From Geosiphon pyriformis (Eukaryota; Glomeromycota; Glomeromycetes; Archaeosporales; Geosiphonaceae), in assembly GCA_016748015.1 (NCBI GenBank), contig JAAOMT010000480.1, positions 765,101 to 829,100 on the forward strand: a stretch of 64,000 nt of DNA, given 5' to 3'. Each line of letters starts with the position of its first letter. The stretch's first letter is position 1. The translations under genes and the position numbers were made by a program. Below, one piece after another: positions 23,556 through 36,300 of the stretch. The notes below the pieces were generated by a model, which worked only from the letters and a program-made list of their open reading frames with translations, did no database searches and was not told where the DNA came from.

Positions 23556-26500
23556 CATTCAAGCCTAAAAAAAATAGACAATTACAGTATAAACCAAAAT
23601 ATATGTTTCAAATCTTATTGACACTAAGTAATACAATCATTCTATTACTTAAATTCCTTATATTGTGGATATCAAAAGAAAAAACACTATTATTAACAGA
23701 TATTAAATCTTTTTTTTCTATATTAGCTCTGTATTTGGATTAGTAACATTATATTTTAAATCTGTAGAACAATATCAATTTTTTTACAAATGTTACAATT
23801 TGAGCACCAGTTAGTTTTGAATTACTAAAAATTACCATAAATTCGAACATAAAACTCTTAACTAAAGTGAAATACAAACCAATGTTCTCTTTACAATAAG
23901 ACAAATCTCAGATAATATTAGAAGATAATCTAACAAAACCAAGTATAGACTTTTATTTCTATTTAAACTTAGATAAAATACTATCATGAACAATGTTGTT
24001 ATAAATACATTCAAAAACATGATCAAAAGTGTTAGTTTTATCACAAATCATGCATCTTATGCTCAGATACAAAGTGCTATATAGGCATTTTCGAACAGTC
24101 ACTAATAAATGTCTATGTATGGCTTTCATAAAATAAGTTTACAGAGAAGCTAAAAAGTGGTTTGTAGAGCCAGATGTCATATTCTTATTAAGATATCAGA
24201 CCTTAGCAGTTCTCTTCTAATCTATTTTGAGAATATTGTAATCATTCTCTATCTTAGAACCTGATCTACTTTTTCATTTTGTATAATACAAGGTTCTATA
24301 AAAATTTTTAACATAGTGATGAATGTTGTAGAAAAGTGCCAAATTATCTAACAACACATAAAGTTTATACACAAATATGAGGAGAACTGAATTAAGAAAG
24401 AGGTGAAAGCATTGGTATGTTTATTTTCTACAATACCAGTGTGATTCTTGATCTTGACTCAGGACATTGTAAGTCTCTTTTTACAAATCAAATTTATTAT
24501 CTAACAATGTTCTATTTATAAGCTTTTTTTGAAATCTGGCAAAACCAGTTTAGATTTATTAATACACACACAAATACCAGCTTGGCTGTTTGAATAGACT
24601 GCCATGCTATGTTTAATAAAAACACAAGCTAGCACAAGTAAAATAGTTTTTAGTTCAGTCAAAGTTGACAATATAATGTCATAAATTTTAATTCCAAGAC
24701 CAAAGTCAATGTTAGTAGCATTCCCAATAGCAGAAGTTGTTTCAAAATTTTCTACAGATCCATTAGTATACACATTAAAAGAACTTAAACCAGACTCTAG
24801 TAATATCTGTCTGGTATTACAAACCCAAATAACAATATTAGAGTCAAGAATATAATATTAAAAGATTGAAATATAATACTGGTTGTAGTTAATCTGTTCT
24901 TCAAAAATCTGATGGCAGAGCCAAACCAGTCTGAGATCAGTTTTTGCAGATCCAGATGTTTTCAATATTTAAAGTACCTTTAGTCAAAACAAATTTTATT
25001 TTTGTTTAATAATTGCTTTACAAAAGCTATATCATAATATTTTAATAAATAAGCAATCTAAAAAAAATTTACATCTTCAAGAATGTCGGAAATTGGCATA
25101 CTACTAATGAAGTAAAATGTGTTTGGCAGAGCATTAGAAAAAAAAAAGCCACAAAACAAAAATTTTTTCATGATTTCGGCTAAAAAATTATTCTTAGGAC
25201 TAATTTTCTATCTAAAAAAATGATGCAAAAGATAAATTAATAGCCAATTGAAAATTTGTAAATTTAAACAATGGTAGACAAAAAGTTTACCAAGAATACC
25301 TAAAGCATTTGCAAAACTCATAACAGAAGACAATTTACTCTTAGCTTGAACTTGGCCAAAAGTTTTTATATTATAAAAAGATAAGTGTAACAAAGTATTT
25401 ATAAGAAAATCACATGGAAGATTGGCTTTGATCTTAAACCATTTTCTAATCATAGCATTCTATTTAGCACATACAATATCAGAGATATAACTAAATTGCA
25501 TTCTGTAATAAACAATGGGTTGTAACACTGAAGAAACCAGATAGCAAAATTGTTTATTAGATATTACTTTGTGCAAAACCACATTTGAAAAAAAACAAAC
25601 ATCTAAATTGGCTTTAAATAAACTAGGCTTTAAAAGTCTCTCTGTTGATAAAAATATGTTCAGATATTGGTAAGCTTTGTTCTTCTTAGCAATTGTTATT
25701 AGTAAGCCACTAATAAGCAAAGAAGTATTTCTGATTTTCTGATTGATAAAAATGGCAACAGTTTTCTTATTGTTTATAAAAATATTATTGAAAGCAAAAA
25801 ACTCACTTGTTATGTTTAAAATATATTGTGTAGCAATTTGACTGCTATTAATTCAGATGGTGTTATCCACAAAAGTTCTAGTTATTAGATAAGTAGTTAA
25901 ACTAGATTGAGCTTTTACTTTACCAAATTTTGTTACAAGTTTAGAATTAATTCTGTATTTATACAAGTGCTCCTGCCTTTTGACTTTACACAAAAGTAGA
26001 TCATAAAAAATATGTCAAAAAAGTGATAAGAAAATTTCACTCTAATCAAGCCCATTGTGTACTTTGTAGTTATCAGTCAGGCCAAAATTCATTATTATCT
26101 TGTTTGTTCTGTTCAAATAAATATTTTCAAAAAACCTGATAAATCTGCCACATATTTTGATACAACCTAAACAAACTCTTAAATAATGTTATCTTATTAA
26201 ATTATATGTCTTATGCATATTCTGCAAAACCAATCACAGTTTCTGGCTCTTTTTTAACGTGTTTTTTATAATAAAACTGACAATAAACACAGGAGATTGA
26301 GTCAATATGCTCTTTAAAACAAAAAATTATTATTACAGAGGACATTAAATTTACTGCAAGTTAAAAAAATGTGGTCAGATAAAATCTTGGATAAAATCTT
26401 TTTCACTGTTTTAATAAATACAATTAGTCATGTGTTCATAAAGACTCTATTCTATTCATAAAGCTTGGGGATCATTAAAACCTAAGCATTTTTTTAGAAT

Positions 26501-26588
26501 TGAAGAATGTCTCCACTTAATATACATGTGTTTAACAGATTTAAAAAACATGCCAGCACAGAGCCATTACAATGCTTTCAGAGTTCAT
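23556..26588 (-). pseudogene. LINE D ORF2, RT to C terminus
   Basis: Minus-strand LINE ORF2. From high to low coordinate: ETACKILSKI-like RT sequence (about 26400), YLNIFLSTERLLKPSLFKAN (25690-25600), post-RT segments (25453-25208), RNase H with YTNGS and SNSQA (24773-24516, both reading Asn at usual Asp positions), the Cys/His terminus (about 24090-24020) and the C-terminal tail down to about 23575. The tail stops near GLYCNCLFF without its own 3' UTR, where LINE C begins. Confidence 0.72.
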
Positions 26589-27417
26589 TGTTACAGGTAA
26601 TTATTTGGAGTCTTAAAGCAAATAACAAACCTGTAACTTGGTGCTTGATTGATATAATAATGTTGGTCTCTAAAGGTTTTTGTGATCTTAAAGATTTTGG
26701 TTAAGCTCTTTGTATAATGAACAGAGATTTACTATGATTAGTTTTGGTTGATTTCTTAAGTCATTTTCCCAATTTTTGTCTTTAGTGTGATGGCCAATTT
26801 AATTTGGTAGTCATGCTCTTCTGGTAAGCTATCCATTAATATATATATAATTCTACTCTTATTTCTGGGTTTTTTATCAGGCTATCCGTGACATTAATAA
26901 CTCAGTACTTTAATCTTTTAATCAATTAGTACACAACAAACAAAATAAAAAATAAAAAAATAAAAGAAAATAAAAGAAAATAAAAAAGTTAAGCCAAGGC
27001 AATTAAGTTAGTATTCCATCAATAGTCATGATTAAGAACTATTGTTCTAATGTGGTTAAGTATTAATTACTATTAACATAAAGTGTTGATAATAAGATGT
27101 AGATTGAGATATTAAATAATTATTTATTAATATTTATGATATAAAAGATTGTTTTAATTAAATCTAAATTAAGAGGTCTATTTTTTCTACTTCTAACACT
27201 ATTACTATATATACATAATTAAGATTTCTCAATTTCTCAATTTTTTACACCAAAAATCCTAGAATTCCTAGAATTCTGCAATTTTTTTAAAAGAATTTTG
27301 AAATTTCTGAAATCCTGCAATTCCTCTGAGAAAAATCTTGGAATTCTATATTTACTACATCTACTTTTGATTGGCTATTTTATATACTAATATTTTTTCT
27401 ATATTCTACAAGTAATA
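26589..27417 (-). repeat. Solo gypsy LTR in LINE D, minus orientation
   Basis: Reverse complement of the gypsy LTR: the left end TGTTACAGGTAATTATTTGG corresponds to the LTR 3' end, and the right end is AGTAATA. Flanks are TCAT (26585-26588) and TTAT (27418-27421), a 4-bp duplication with one C-to-T change. The usual palindromic U3 block is replaced by related AT-rich units with CTAGAATTC and TGCAATT motifs at 27235-27345. It lies in the same orientation as LINE D. Confidence 0.87.
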
Positions 27418-28990
27418 TTATTCAAAATGCCCAAAATACTAACAGTTTTGTTAACAGATAAGTTTTTAATTGTTAAAACTAAATCATTTAAATTAATTTT
27501 GTTTATTGTACCAGAAAAAATATTATCTTCTATATAGCTCAGAAAAGCATATTAAAAAGACTACAGATTAGATTGCATAGCAGACATTTTGTGCTTTCTT
27601 ATTCAATTAACTATAATTTTATTAACTTTGAATTTAATTTTCTTTGGATCCAAGATTAACTTATTACTAACTAACAAGTAGTTTAATACTATTTTGTAAA
27701 ATAGGCAATTCAGAATACTCTTAATTATACTACCTTTGTCTGAACAAAATTTCTCCATGTGTTTGTTAATAGCTTTGATAATTAATGCTTTTTTAGCCAA
27801 CTCTAATTTATGATATTTGGATTAATAATAATTCTTTTTGCATAATAACAAATGTTTGAGAATATCTGTAAAATTTGCTTTTTTATAGATGATATTATTA
27901 ATCACAATAGCTTTTTTATTATTAAGAGTCAACTATATTCTAACAAGATAAGCAAATTTTGAACTGTTATTTAAACTTAAGACTTTAATTATCTTTACAA
28001 CTAACAATTCAAGCTTGTAGAATTTAGAAAATTGCTTGTTTCTTAAACAATCAAAAACATTGAATTATTGTTTAGAGAAGATTGAATTCACCAAATTCAT
28101 CATTACTTCTTGCAAATTTTTTTACATAGAATCCAAACTGCCAAGTTTTTTCACATTTGCAAATTTATCTAAAGTTGTTAACATATTAGTAAAAGAGAGT
28201 TTCTTAAACCATGACCATTTGCTAATACTTATATTCTTAATCTTGAATCTTCAATAGTCTTAATTAACACTTTTACATATGTAATTCTAAAAAACCACTC
28301 AAACCAACCAAGACTAAAACAGCTTTATAATTAGTATTAAAAAAATCTGATGTAAAACTCACTCTATGCTCAATAATTATTAAAAACAAATTATCATTAA
28401 CAAAAATATAATCAATAGTCTTTTTAACACCTTTAAAATTGTTTTAAGTAGAAGCTTTGGCCAAAAAATACTCACAAAATGAATTAATCAAACCTAGATC
28501 TGCACAAAATTTGAAATTTGTATTCTTCTTAGAATTATCCTTGTTGAAATTCTTATCTAATATCATAAAAATACTAAAAACAACTGCCTTGGCTATAAAA
28601 AAATTGATCTTAGATGTTTAACCAAACCTAGTTTTGGTAAAAATATCAGCATACAAATCCAAAATCATAACAAATAGCTTTTCTTTAAACAACAATCTAA
28701 CTGAAATAACTTGACTGAAGATCTTTTCCATCTTAGACACATGACAGATCAAAGAACTATTAATGATTAAAGCCACTCCAACACCAAAAAAATTCTTTTT
28801 CAAATCAGATATAAAAACTCACATCTCATCAAACTTGTTCATAATCTATGATTTAGTATTAAATTTCAATTTTGTTTCTATGGCAATAGAAATTATATTA
28901 CTTAAGCTTTTGTGCCAGTATACAACATCTTCTTGCTTAGTTAGTACATTGATGCTATGAATATTACACATAGCAATTTTTCAAATTAAC
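27418..28990 (-). pseudogene. LINE D ORF2, endonuclease and RT N-terminus
   Basis: Minus-strand continuation of LINE D. It carries the ORF2 start region WKIAMCN next to ORF1 (about 28990-28960), FFGVGVALIINSSL (28790-28750), ISVRLLFKEKLFVMILDLYAD (28710-28650), a degraded GGDFN region (about 28560) and a pre-RT block KAINKHMEKFCSDKGSIIKSIL (split: KAINKHMEK / FCSDKGSIIKSIL, 27780-27710). Frequent stops and frame breaks show it is dead. It is interrupted at 27417 by the solo LTR. Confidence 0.75.
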
Positions 28991-28997
28991 TTACTTA

Positions 28998-30880
28998 TTA
29001 AGATAAAAAAACCACCAACAAACCTAAACCAATACACAACTGATCTAACTTCATTAAAACTAAACCAACAGAAGCTTTAAGGGCCACCAATTTTGTTTTT
29101 AAACTGCACATCTTGATAGTTAAGATTTTTGAACTGCTTAAACCCAAAGCTAAGACTTTAGAATTAACAAGAAGAGAAGATAAAAGCATCATCTTAGAAT
29201 TATTCAAAATTATATTCAAAGCTAAATTCAAATCAGCAGCTATTGAGGTATCCAAAACATGAAAAAAAGAAAAGGAAGCTAAAGATACCAATTTTATGTC
29301 ATTGAATTTGTGCACTATGCTGAAAACTTGATTTATCAAGAGCTTTAAGAAGTGTTCTAAAGATGCCAAATAAATGTTCAAAGTGAAAGTATCAGTGAAG
29401 ATGGGAGGATAATAACTACTAAAACCTAAAACATCAAATAAAAGAGAGCCAAAACCAGAATTAACAAACAATTTAAAAGATAAAGAAACTGTTGAGACTA
29501 TCTGAGCCCATAACTTGTCACCAAAGACAGCAAAACAAGAGATTGGTACATTTTTTTTAGCATACAACTTGGCCAACTGGAGGCAAATTGTATCAGAAGC
29601 AAGCTTTTTTTTAAATATTTTTGGAGATACAGAGACAGATGTATTTGGTGCATCACACTCTAAAGCCAAATGGCCAAATTTTTTATACTTTTTACATCAA
29701 ACTAAATTTATTCTAGCCCAAAAAAGCTTTGTATTACCAAAAATTGGCTCCATGTAAAATACAGATTCAAGTTCTCTTTCTAATTTAAAATCAACAATGG
29801 CATAACAAATCCAATTGTCAGTTTTTAATAAATAATTAATTATACAGGTTTTCCTACCAGCCTTTTTTAAAAGAGTGCCAAGATTATAAACTGTTGTTCT
29901 TAAAAACAGCATAAACAAAAATACTTTGAACTGATTCTTAGATGTCCAAGTATTACAATCCTTTATAGTCATAGCCATATGTACTGAATTTTTTTTGATT
30001 AAGAATGACTATTTAGATCAAACTGTTTAGTTTAATCCAATTTAGCAAATTCTATTACAATTTTTTGTTATATTTCAACTAGTTGGATTTTGATCAACAC
30101 AATCTGACCAAACTTGGCAACAGCAGCAATAATCATTTCTTTAGATATATTCATAAAAATTTCCTTAATGATTACAGTTCAATTTAATTTAATTTCTTGT
30201 CTTTTGAGATTGTCATTTATCTTAATACTCTTATTTTTAGCCAATAATATGGCTTTATTTATACTCTCTTTTAAAGTAAATATTGATCAGATAATTTTTT
30301 TAAATTTTGAAAAGATAATGATTCTTTCAAAACCATTGACCAATAAAAAAATTTTTCTGATGAACTGAGTCTTTGCTATTACTGATTTTTTTTTTACAGC
30401 CAAGAGATTAATGTCTAAAACAAGGAATTTTTTAATAGACATCTCAACTTAAGTTTTTATTATCTTAAAATTAACCCATTTTTTGTCAAAAAAGATATTG
30501 AGAGAAAAGGAAAAAAGATTTATATTTTTATCTATACCAAAGTCAATAATACTAACAAGAAGACTCTTAATCAAACCAAGAATAATTTTCTTAGTTTTGA
30601 AAGTTATTATAGCTAAACTGAAAAAAAAACCACTATCTGAGTCTATTACAAAACCACCAATCTTACTGTCATTGAATTTACTATCTATATTCAAATACAT
30701 GTCTTCACTAATACTAAGTTTAACCAAAGAAATTTTTTTTTCATTACCAAAATGTTTTATATTGCCAACAGAATCTTTTTTCTTTTGAGAAAAAATACCA
30801 CTTATAGAACCATGAAAAGCATACTTGAAAGTTTTTTTTTTAGACATACTGCTATTCAAAACAGCTTTCAAATCTACCAC
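28998..30880 (-). pseudogene. LINE D ORF1
   Basis: Minus-strand ORF1 starting near 30880 with GTG in place of ATG (VDLKAVLNSSM). It has a Lys/Ser-rich N terminus, a conserved SVKKF-like block followed by SKFKKIIRSIFT-like sequence (about 30310), an RRM-like part around 30080, then 29978-29697 (GTLLKKAGRKTC). The CCHC region is degraded (CKKYKKFGHLALEC, about 29695-29655). A 223-codon open stretch (29669-28998) ends with LVVFLS and TAA. The N terminus is unlike that of the younger LINE at 31367 and of LINE H, indicating a separate ORF1 lineage. Confidence 0.75.
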
Positions 30881-30894
30881 AAAAGGATTATTAA

Positions 30895-31222
30895 CTAAAA
30901 AAATAATGAAAAAATATAACTAGAAAGATAAAAACAAAAAACTTCTTTTTCGAAAAATAACTCTTTAAAAAATTTGGACATAAGAGAGAAATAAGTTTTT
31001 TCTTTTTTTAATCTTGGTTAAATTATAAATTATTGTTTTAACTCTTAAATATAATTTAATATCTGTTAAATTTATGATTTATTTAAATAATTAAACAGTT
31101 TTAAATATTTATTAGGCTAAATTACAGTTGGTTTTATCTGATTTTACAATAATTGTTAAGTAAAATATTATTTTATTAATAATATAATAAAAAATAAGAA
31201 TATTTTATTAAGATAGTCAAAG
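30895..31222 (+). pseudogene. LINE E, RNase H fragment (left part)
   Basis: AT-shifted + strand remnant of RNase H: LVKL*IIVLTLKY (MVELQ-like), SVKFMIYLNN*TVLNIY (SVNLxxDSQTALNxC-like), AKLQLVLSDF, then degraded sequence up to ATAGTCAAAG (31213-31222). That motif is where the younger LINE is inserted, and the host LINE resumes after its second copy at 38129. Assigned by codon-by-codon comparison with 36800-37060. Confidence 0.6.
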
Positions 31223-31366
31223 GAACATATTAGAAAATTTTTTTCTCTCGTCGATCCCCTGGCTGCTGTGAGAGTGAATAAAAATTTTTAGGAGAAATCG
31301 CTTTACTTTATTTCTTTACCCATCATTCATCAAGTCATTTCTTCTACTATACTTCTATTTGTTGCA

Positions 31367-33309
31367 ATGGAATCAGTAGGCTCTTCTGCTGGTGGTTTTG
31401 GCTCGGTTTCGGCTGGTTTGAGGACCCACCAAAGTGCGAAGAAGAAGCGCGTAGATACAGTCTACTCTCGGAGTGCATCCTACAAGAAACCAAAGAAGCC
31501 TGCTGCTGGTAGTGTGGTTGGCTTGTCTGCTGGATTGCTGAGCCTAGAGAATATTGGTGTTGCTAGTGCCAAGCCTGTGGAGTCCTGGGGCAGTGAGGTT
31601 GACAGTATTGCTAGTAGTGTCAGTGGTCTCTCAGATGTTGAAAATATGGCAAACACGATGGCCGAAGAAACCAGCTATGCGGAATCAGGTGAGGACAATG
31701 GCATGGACAAAAATACACCAAGGAAGACTCATACTTAAACATACGTGCTGGGCAACCCACCAAAGCGACTTTTGTTTGACCGTATGAGTGATAACGATGA
31801 TGTGCTAGAGCTTTCTTCCCTAAATTTGATGGTGCCAATTAGGTGCTGCATATCAGATCATGTGTCCTGGAAAAAAAGAATTTTGAGCCAGTAAAATCTT
31901 TTGCATTAGATATTAAGGTTTCGGCAGTGCCTGGGAAGATGAATGTTGATAAGTTAATGGTAGTTAAAAAAATCTTTTATCGAATTGATGAATTTGGGGA
32001 AGCTTCAACTCTCTCAAAATTTCCAGAAATAATAAGATCATCATTTACATCTGAAAAAAGTTTGATTAAGGCAAGGGAAATGACGATTGGTGAGAAGATT
32101 TTGGTAAATAATGATCTAAAAAAAATAAACAGCTGTTCAGATTGGGAAGTGATTGTTAAGGAAATTCCAGTGGATCTTCTCAGATTGGTAGTGGAATCAG
32201 TATTTTCTAAATTTGGTGAGATTGTGTCTATCAAGATACAGCTGATTGGTTTTTGGCAAAAGGCCTTAGTTGAATTCAAATCGTTTGAAGTAGCTAGTCT
32301 GGTTGTATCCAAATGGTCAGTCCTCATGGGAAAAGATTCGGTGTGTGTGGCTTTGGCAGTCAGTAATAAACAAATGTGGGTATCAAGGGATTGGCATCGG
32401 GCTTTGCTTTATACTCTTCTAGTTGGCACTACTGCTCATGATCTTTCCAGTTTGTTGGAATCATATGATGGGAAGACTTGTTTCATTGGCCGTAATCCTA
32501 ATTCATATGTTCATGATAGATGTGCTGTAATTTGTTTTGGTGATAAGGCATTCAAGTTGGCTGCTATTAGTACCATTCCAGTTTTCAAGAATGTGAGTTT
32601 GCGTTGGGCTGGTCTTTCTTTGGCCAGTTGCACTCATTGTAAACAATTCAGTCATGTTATGGTCAACTGTTCCTTGGGTGAGTATTCTGGTGTTTGTGGG
32701 AAGAAAGTGGTTTTTGAGCAAGATTGAATTTGTCTAGCTGGAATATATAAGAAGAAGTCAGCTTCTATTGCTCGTCCAGTCTCATTTGGTGGTAAAACAT
32801 GGGCCCAAGTTGCTGGTGGCTCTCCTTTTCGTGTGATTCCCTCTGGTTTGGTTGGTGCTGGTTTGCATTCTGGTTTGGTTTCTTCTTTAATGATGACTGA
32901 CTCTCTTACCGTTTCTCATTTGAATGACTGGCTGGCAATTTTGGAGTGCTTTTTAGAGCTTTTGACTGACCACGTTTCTGGCATTTTGGTTCGACTGGAA
33001 TCCATTGATTTGGTTCCTGCGGTGACCCCATCTTTGAGCCTTCTTCCTGCTGTTTCTGAGACTTTAACTTCTAATGTGGATTCTAATATAATTATGGATA
33101 CTGCTTTGGTCTTATCTAGTACTCCTCCATCCATTGTTTATAATGCTGTTGTTGAGCTCAGCTCTAGTAGTTCCAAAGTCTTCACTGCCAAAGTGGGTGG
33201 TTTGGAGACAAAATTGATTGCTTTGGAGGCCTCAGTTGGTTCAGTTTTGGATAAGTTAAATATTCTGTGCTCTGGTTCGGGTTTGTCAGTTCTCCCGTCT
33301 TCTCAATGA
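31367..33309 (+). pseudogene. Young LINE ORF1 (RRM-like, CCHC knuckle)
   Basis: Starts at ATG 31367 (MESVGSSAGG) with a Ser/Gly/Lys-rich N terminus. A stop at 31736-31738 and a frameshift near 31825-31840 break the N-terminal part; the rest is one frame to 33307-33309 except TGA at 32725-32727. An RRM-like fold is suggested at about 32130-32370 (VIVKEIPVD as RNP2-like; QKALVEFKSFE as RNP1-like). A CCHC knuckle is at 32629-32670 (C-TH-C-KQFS-H-VMVN-C). The C-terminal ~190 codons contain FGGKTWAQVAGG and a Leu/Ser-rich, possibly coiled segment. It would bind element RNA as a chaperone or RNP protein. Confidence 0.85.
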
Positions 33310-36300
33310 CTCACTTAATTTGGAAAATTGCTGTGTGTAATGTCAGAGGTATGAACAATTGTGTGAAGCAGACAGACATTATATGTTGGCATAAGGATAT
33401 AAGCAATCTGGTCTTCATTGTTACTGAGACAAAGTTGAGAGGCATGGTTCGTCCGTGGATCACTGATAAGTTTGATGGTGTTTGTGTTTTTACTTCTGGT
33501 CTGAATTCTGGTCACATGGGTTCTGGTATTGCAATAATTATGGACTCTTCTTTAGCGAAGCATGTGTGCAAGATTTCAGAGATACCTGGTTGGCTGTTGT
33601 CTTTAAGGCTGCTCTTTGGAAATAAACTTTCTGTGTCTATTCTGGGGCTGTATGCTGGTGCGTCTTTAGTGGTTCAGTTTTCTCAAGTTAGTGATATCAA
33701 TTCTCTTGTTGCCAAAGCTGTAAATGAAACTTCTTTTGTTATTCTTGGTGGCGATTTCAACAAAGATGAGTCTCATAAATGTGCCAGTTTCAGGAAGTGT
33801 TTTGATTTGGGTCTGGTCAACTCTCTAAGTGGAAGTGCTTTTGTGAAGTCACCAACATGGTGCAATTCTCATGGTGTTGCCAAGACGATTGATTATGTGT
33901 TGGTTTCCTCTAGTTTAATTAATGCAATTGTGAATCGTAGTGTGATGGGTGTTGAGGATTTTTTTAATACTGATCATAAGGCTGTTTCTATTTCTGTGGA
34001 TTTGGGTGGCTTGCTTGACCCTCAGCTGAATTTGATGTACAAGCAGGCTAATAAAAATTGTTAGAAATTTGATTTTGGAGATGCTGGCGAGAAAGAGTAG
34101 AACAATTTTAAGGATGCTACATTGGCCAATGGCCTAATGTACTTGAGTAATTTCGCTGCCTCTGTGGAATTTTCAGATTTGGATGCTATGTGGGACATTG
34201 TGCACAAAATAATGACTCTCTCAACAATTGGGACATTCAAGAAGAAATGGTTTAAGGATTATAATAAGGTTTTTACCAAGGGTTCTTCTAGGTTTCACAA
34301 GCTTGAGCTACTGGTGTCCAAGCTGGTTAAGGCATTTTGTTTGTTGTCTAGTGTGGAATTTGCTTTGTTGTTGAATATGTGGAAGAGGCTCAACATCAAT
34401 GATGCTTCAGTGGTGAAGTTTTTGTTTCTTTCAGGTTCCAATTTTAACATGATTCACTCGGCTCTGGCCAAGGCAAAGAAGTCTTACCACTCTACTAAGT
34501 TGCTGGAATCCAGATGTGCTGAGGAATTCTGTATCAGAGCAGCTATCAATAAGAGGATGGAAAGTTTTGAATCAGATAAGGGTCATACCATCAGGAGTGT
34601 TTTGGGGTGTTCCTTTCACAAAGTGGTTCTGAATCATCTGGTTGTGGGTGATGAGTTGATTTTGGAGCCCAGCTTAGTCAAGGCTAGAATGGATGGAATC
34701 ATGGAAGGCTGGACCAGGAAGTGCAAGGTGGTGCCTGATATCTCTAATAATTGGTCTCGCCAATACAAGTCTTTGAAGTATGTTTTCGATGGTGCATTTT
34801 CTAGTGTAATGTGTCCCGTTGGTTTCAATGAGTTGTTCAGTGTGATTTCCGGTCTGCCTGAAGGCAAGACTGCTGGTCTCTCTGAGATTTCAAATAAGCT
34901 CTGGAAACACTGTAACAAGTCAATTTTGGATATGCTTTTGGTGCTTTTAAATTCTTGCTTGAGTCATGAGTCAGTGCCTAGTGCTTGAAAGGAAGCTTGG
35001 GTCTCAATGATTCCTAAGCCATATGAGTGGAAAGGGGTTTTTACAAACACCTGACCTATTGTCTTGATTGAGACTGCCTGCAAAATTCTTTCCAAGATTC
35101 TTTCAGATAGGATCTCGTTGGCTTGTAGTACTTTTAATGTTCTGCGTGGGAACAATTTTTCAGTTTTAAAGGGCACGATGACTCAGTCTCCTATTTTTGC
35201 CATTGGTTCAGTTATTGAAGATGCTTTGGAGAAGAATCATGAGCTCTGGTTGGTCTTGCAGAACATGCGGAAAGCTTATAATTCTGTTGGGTGAGAACAT
35301 CTTCAGAACAGTTTGGTTAGGATAAAAATGTGCAGCAGGTTCATTAGGTTTTTTGGCAGCATCTATAGTAGTCGCATTAACAGAGTTATGATGGATTTTG
35401 GTTTGACGGATGGATATAAGGTGCATGATGGCTTGGACCAAGGGGAGGTGTTCTTATCACTCTTTTGGTGCATATTTTATGATTCCCTTTTGTGTGAAGT
35501 TAAGAGGCAGGCAGATGAGTGTGGTTACAGAGTGAATTCTCATTTTATTTCCAGATGTGGTCGTACTGAGTCTCGAGCTGGTGTATCTTCATTTTTCGCA
35601 GTGGGTGCCTTTGTTAATGATACTATATAGATTGGTAGCAGTTGAAGTGCTACACAGCACATTCTTAACATTGCTAGTGAATTTTTCGATATCAATAACA
35701 TCTTGATTAATAATGATAAGACTGTTGCCATCCTCATCAATTGTGATGGTATGGCTTTCTCTTTGTTGATCAGCAAGTCACCTATTTCTGTTGCCAAGAA
35801 GGGGGAATTGCATCACTATTTAGGGATCTATTTGTCAACTGAGGGTCTTTCAAAGCCTAGCTTGGCTAAGGCACATTCTGATGTCCGGTTCTTTTCTAAT
35901 TTGGTCCTAAAAAAGGCAGTGTCTGATAAGCAGTTTTCATATTTGGTTGCGGCAGTCCTCTTTCTTATTGTTGGATATAGAACACAATTCAGTTACATTC
36001 CTATTAGTGTTTGTAGGAAGTAGAACACTTTGATTTGTAAGGACTTGAGATCTAAGTCTGGTTTGCCACATGATTTCTCCAATGATGTGATTCATCATCT
36101 CTCTCTGTATGGTTTGAAGACTTTTGAGCAGGTTCAGGCTGAGAGTAAATTGGCTTTGGTCGTTTTTTTCACGAACTCTGTTGAAATTTTGAGGTGTCTA
36201 TTTTCTCACCAGTTGTATGATCTGCAGGTTCTCTGCTGGCATCCACTAGATCCTCTGCAGTATCCAGTTCATGTCAAGGTCAATCCTCTAAATAATTTTC

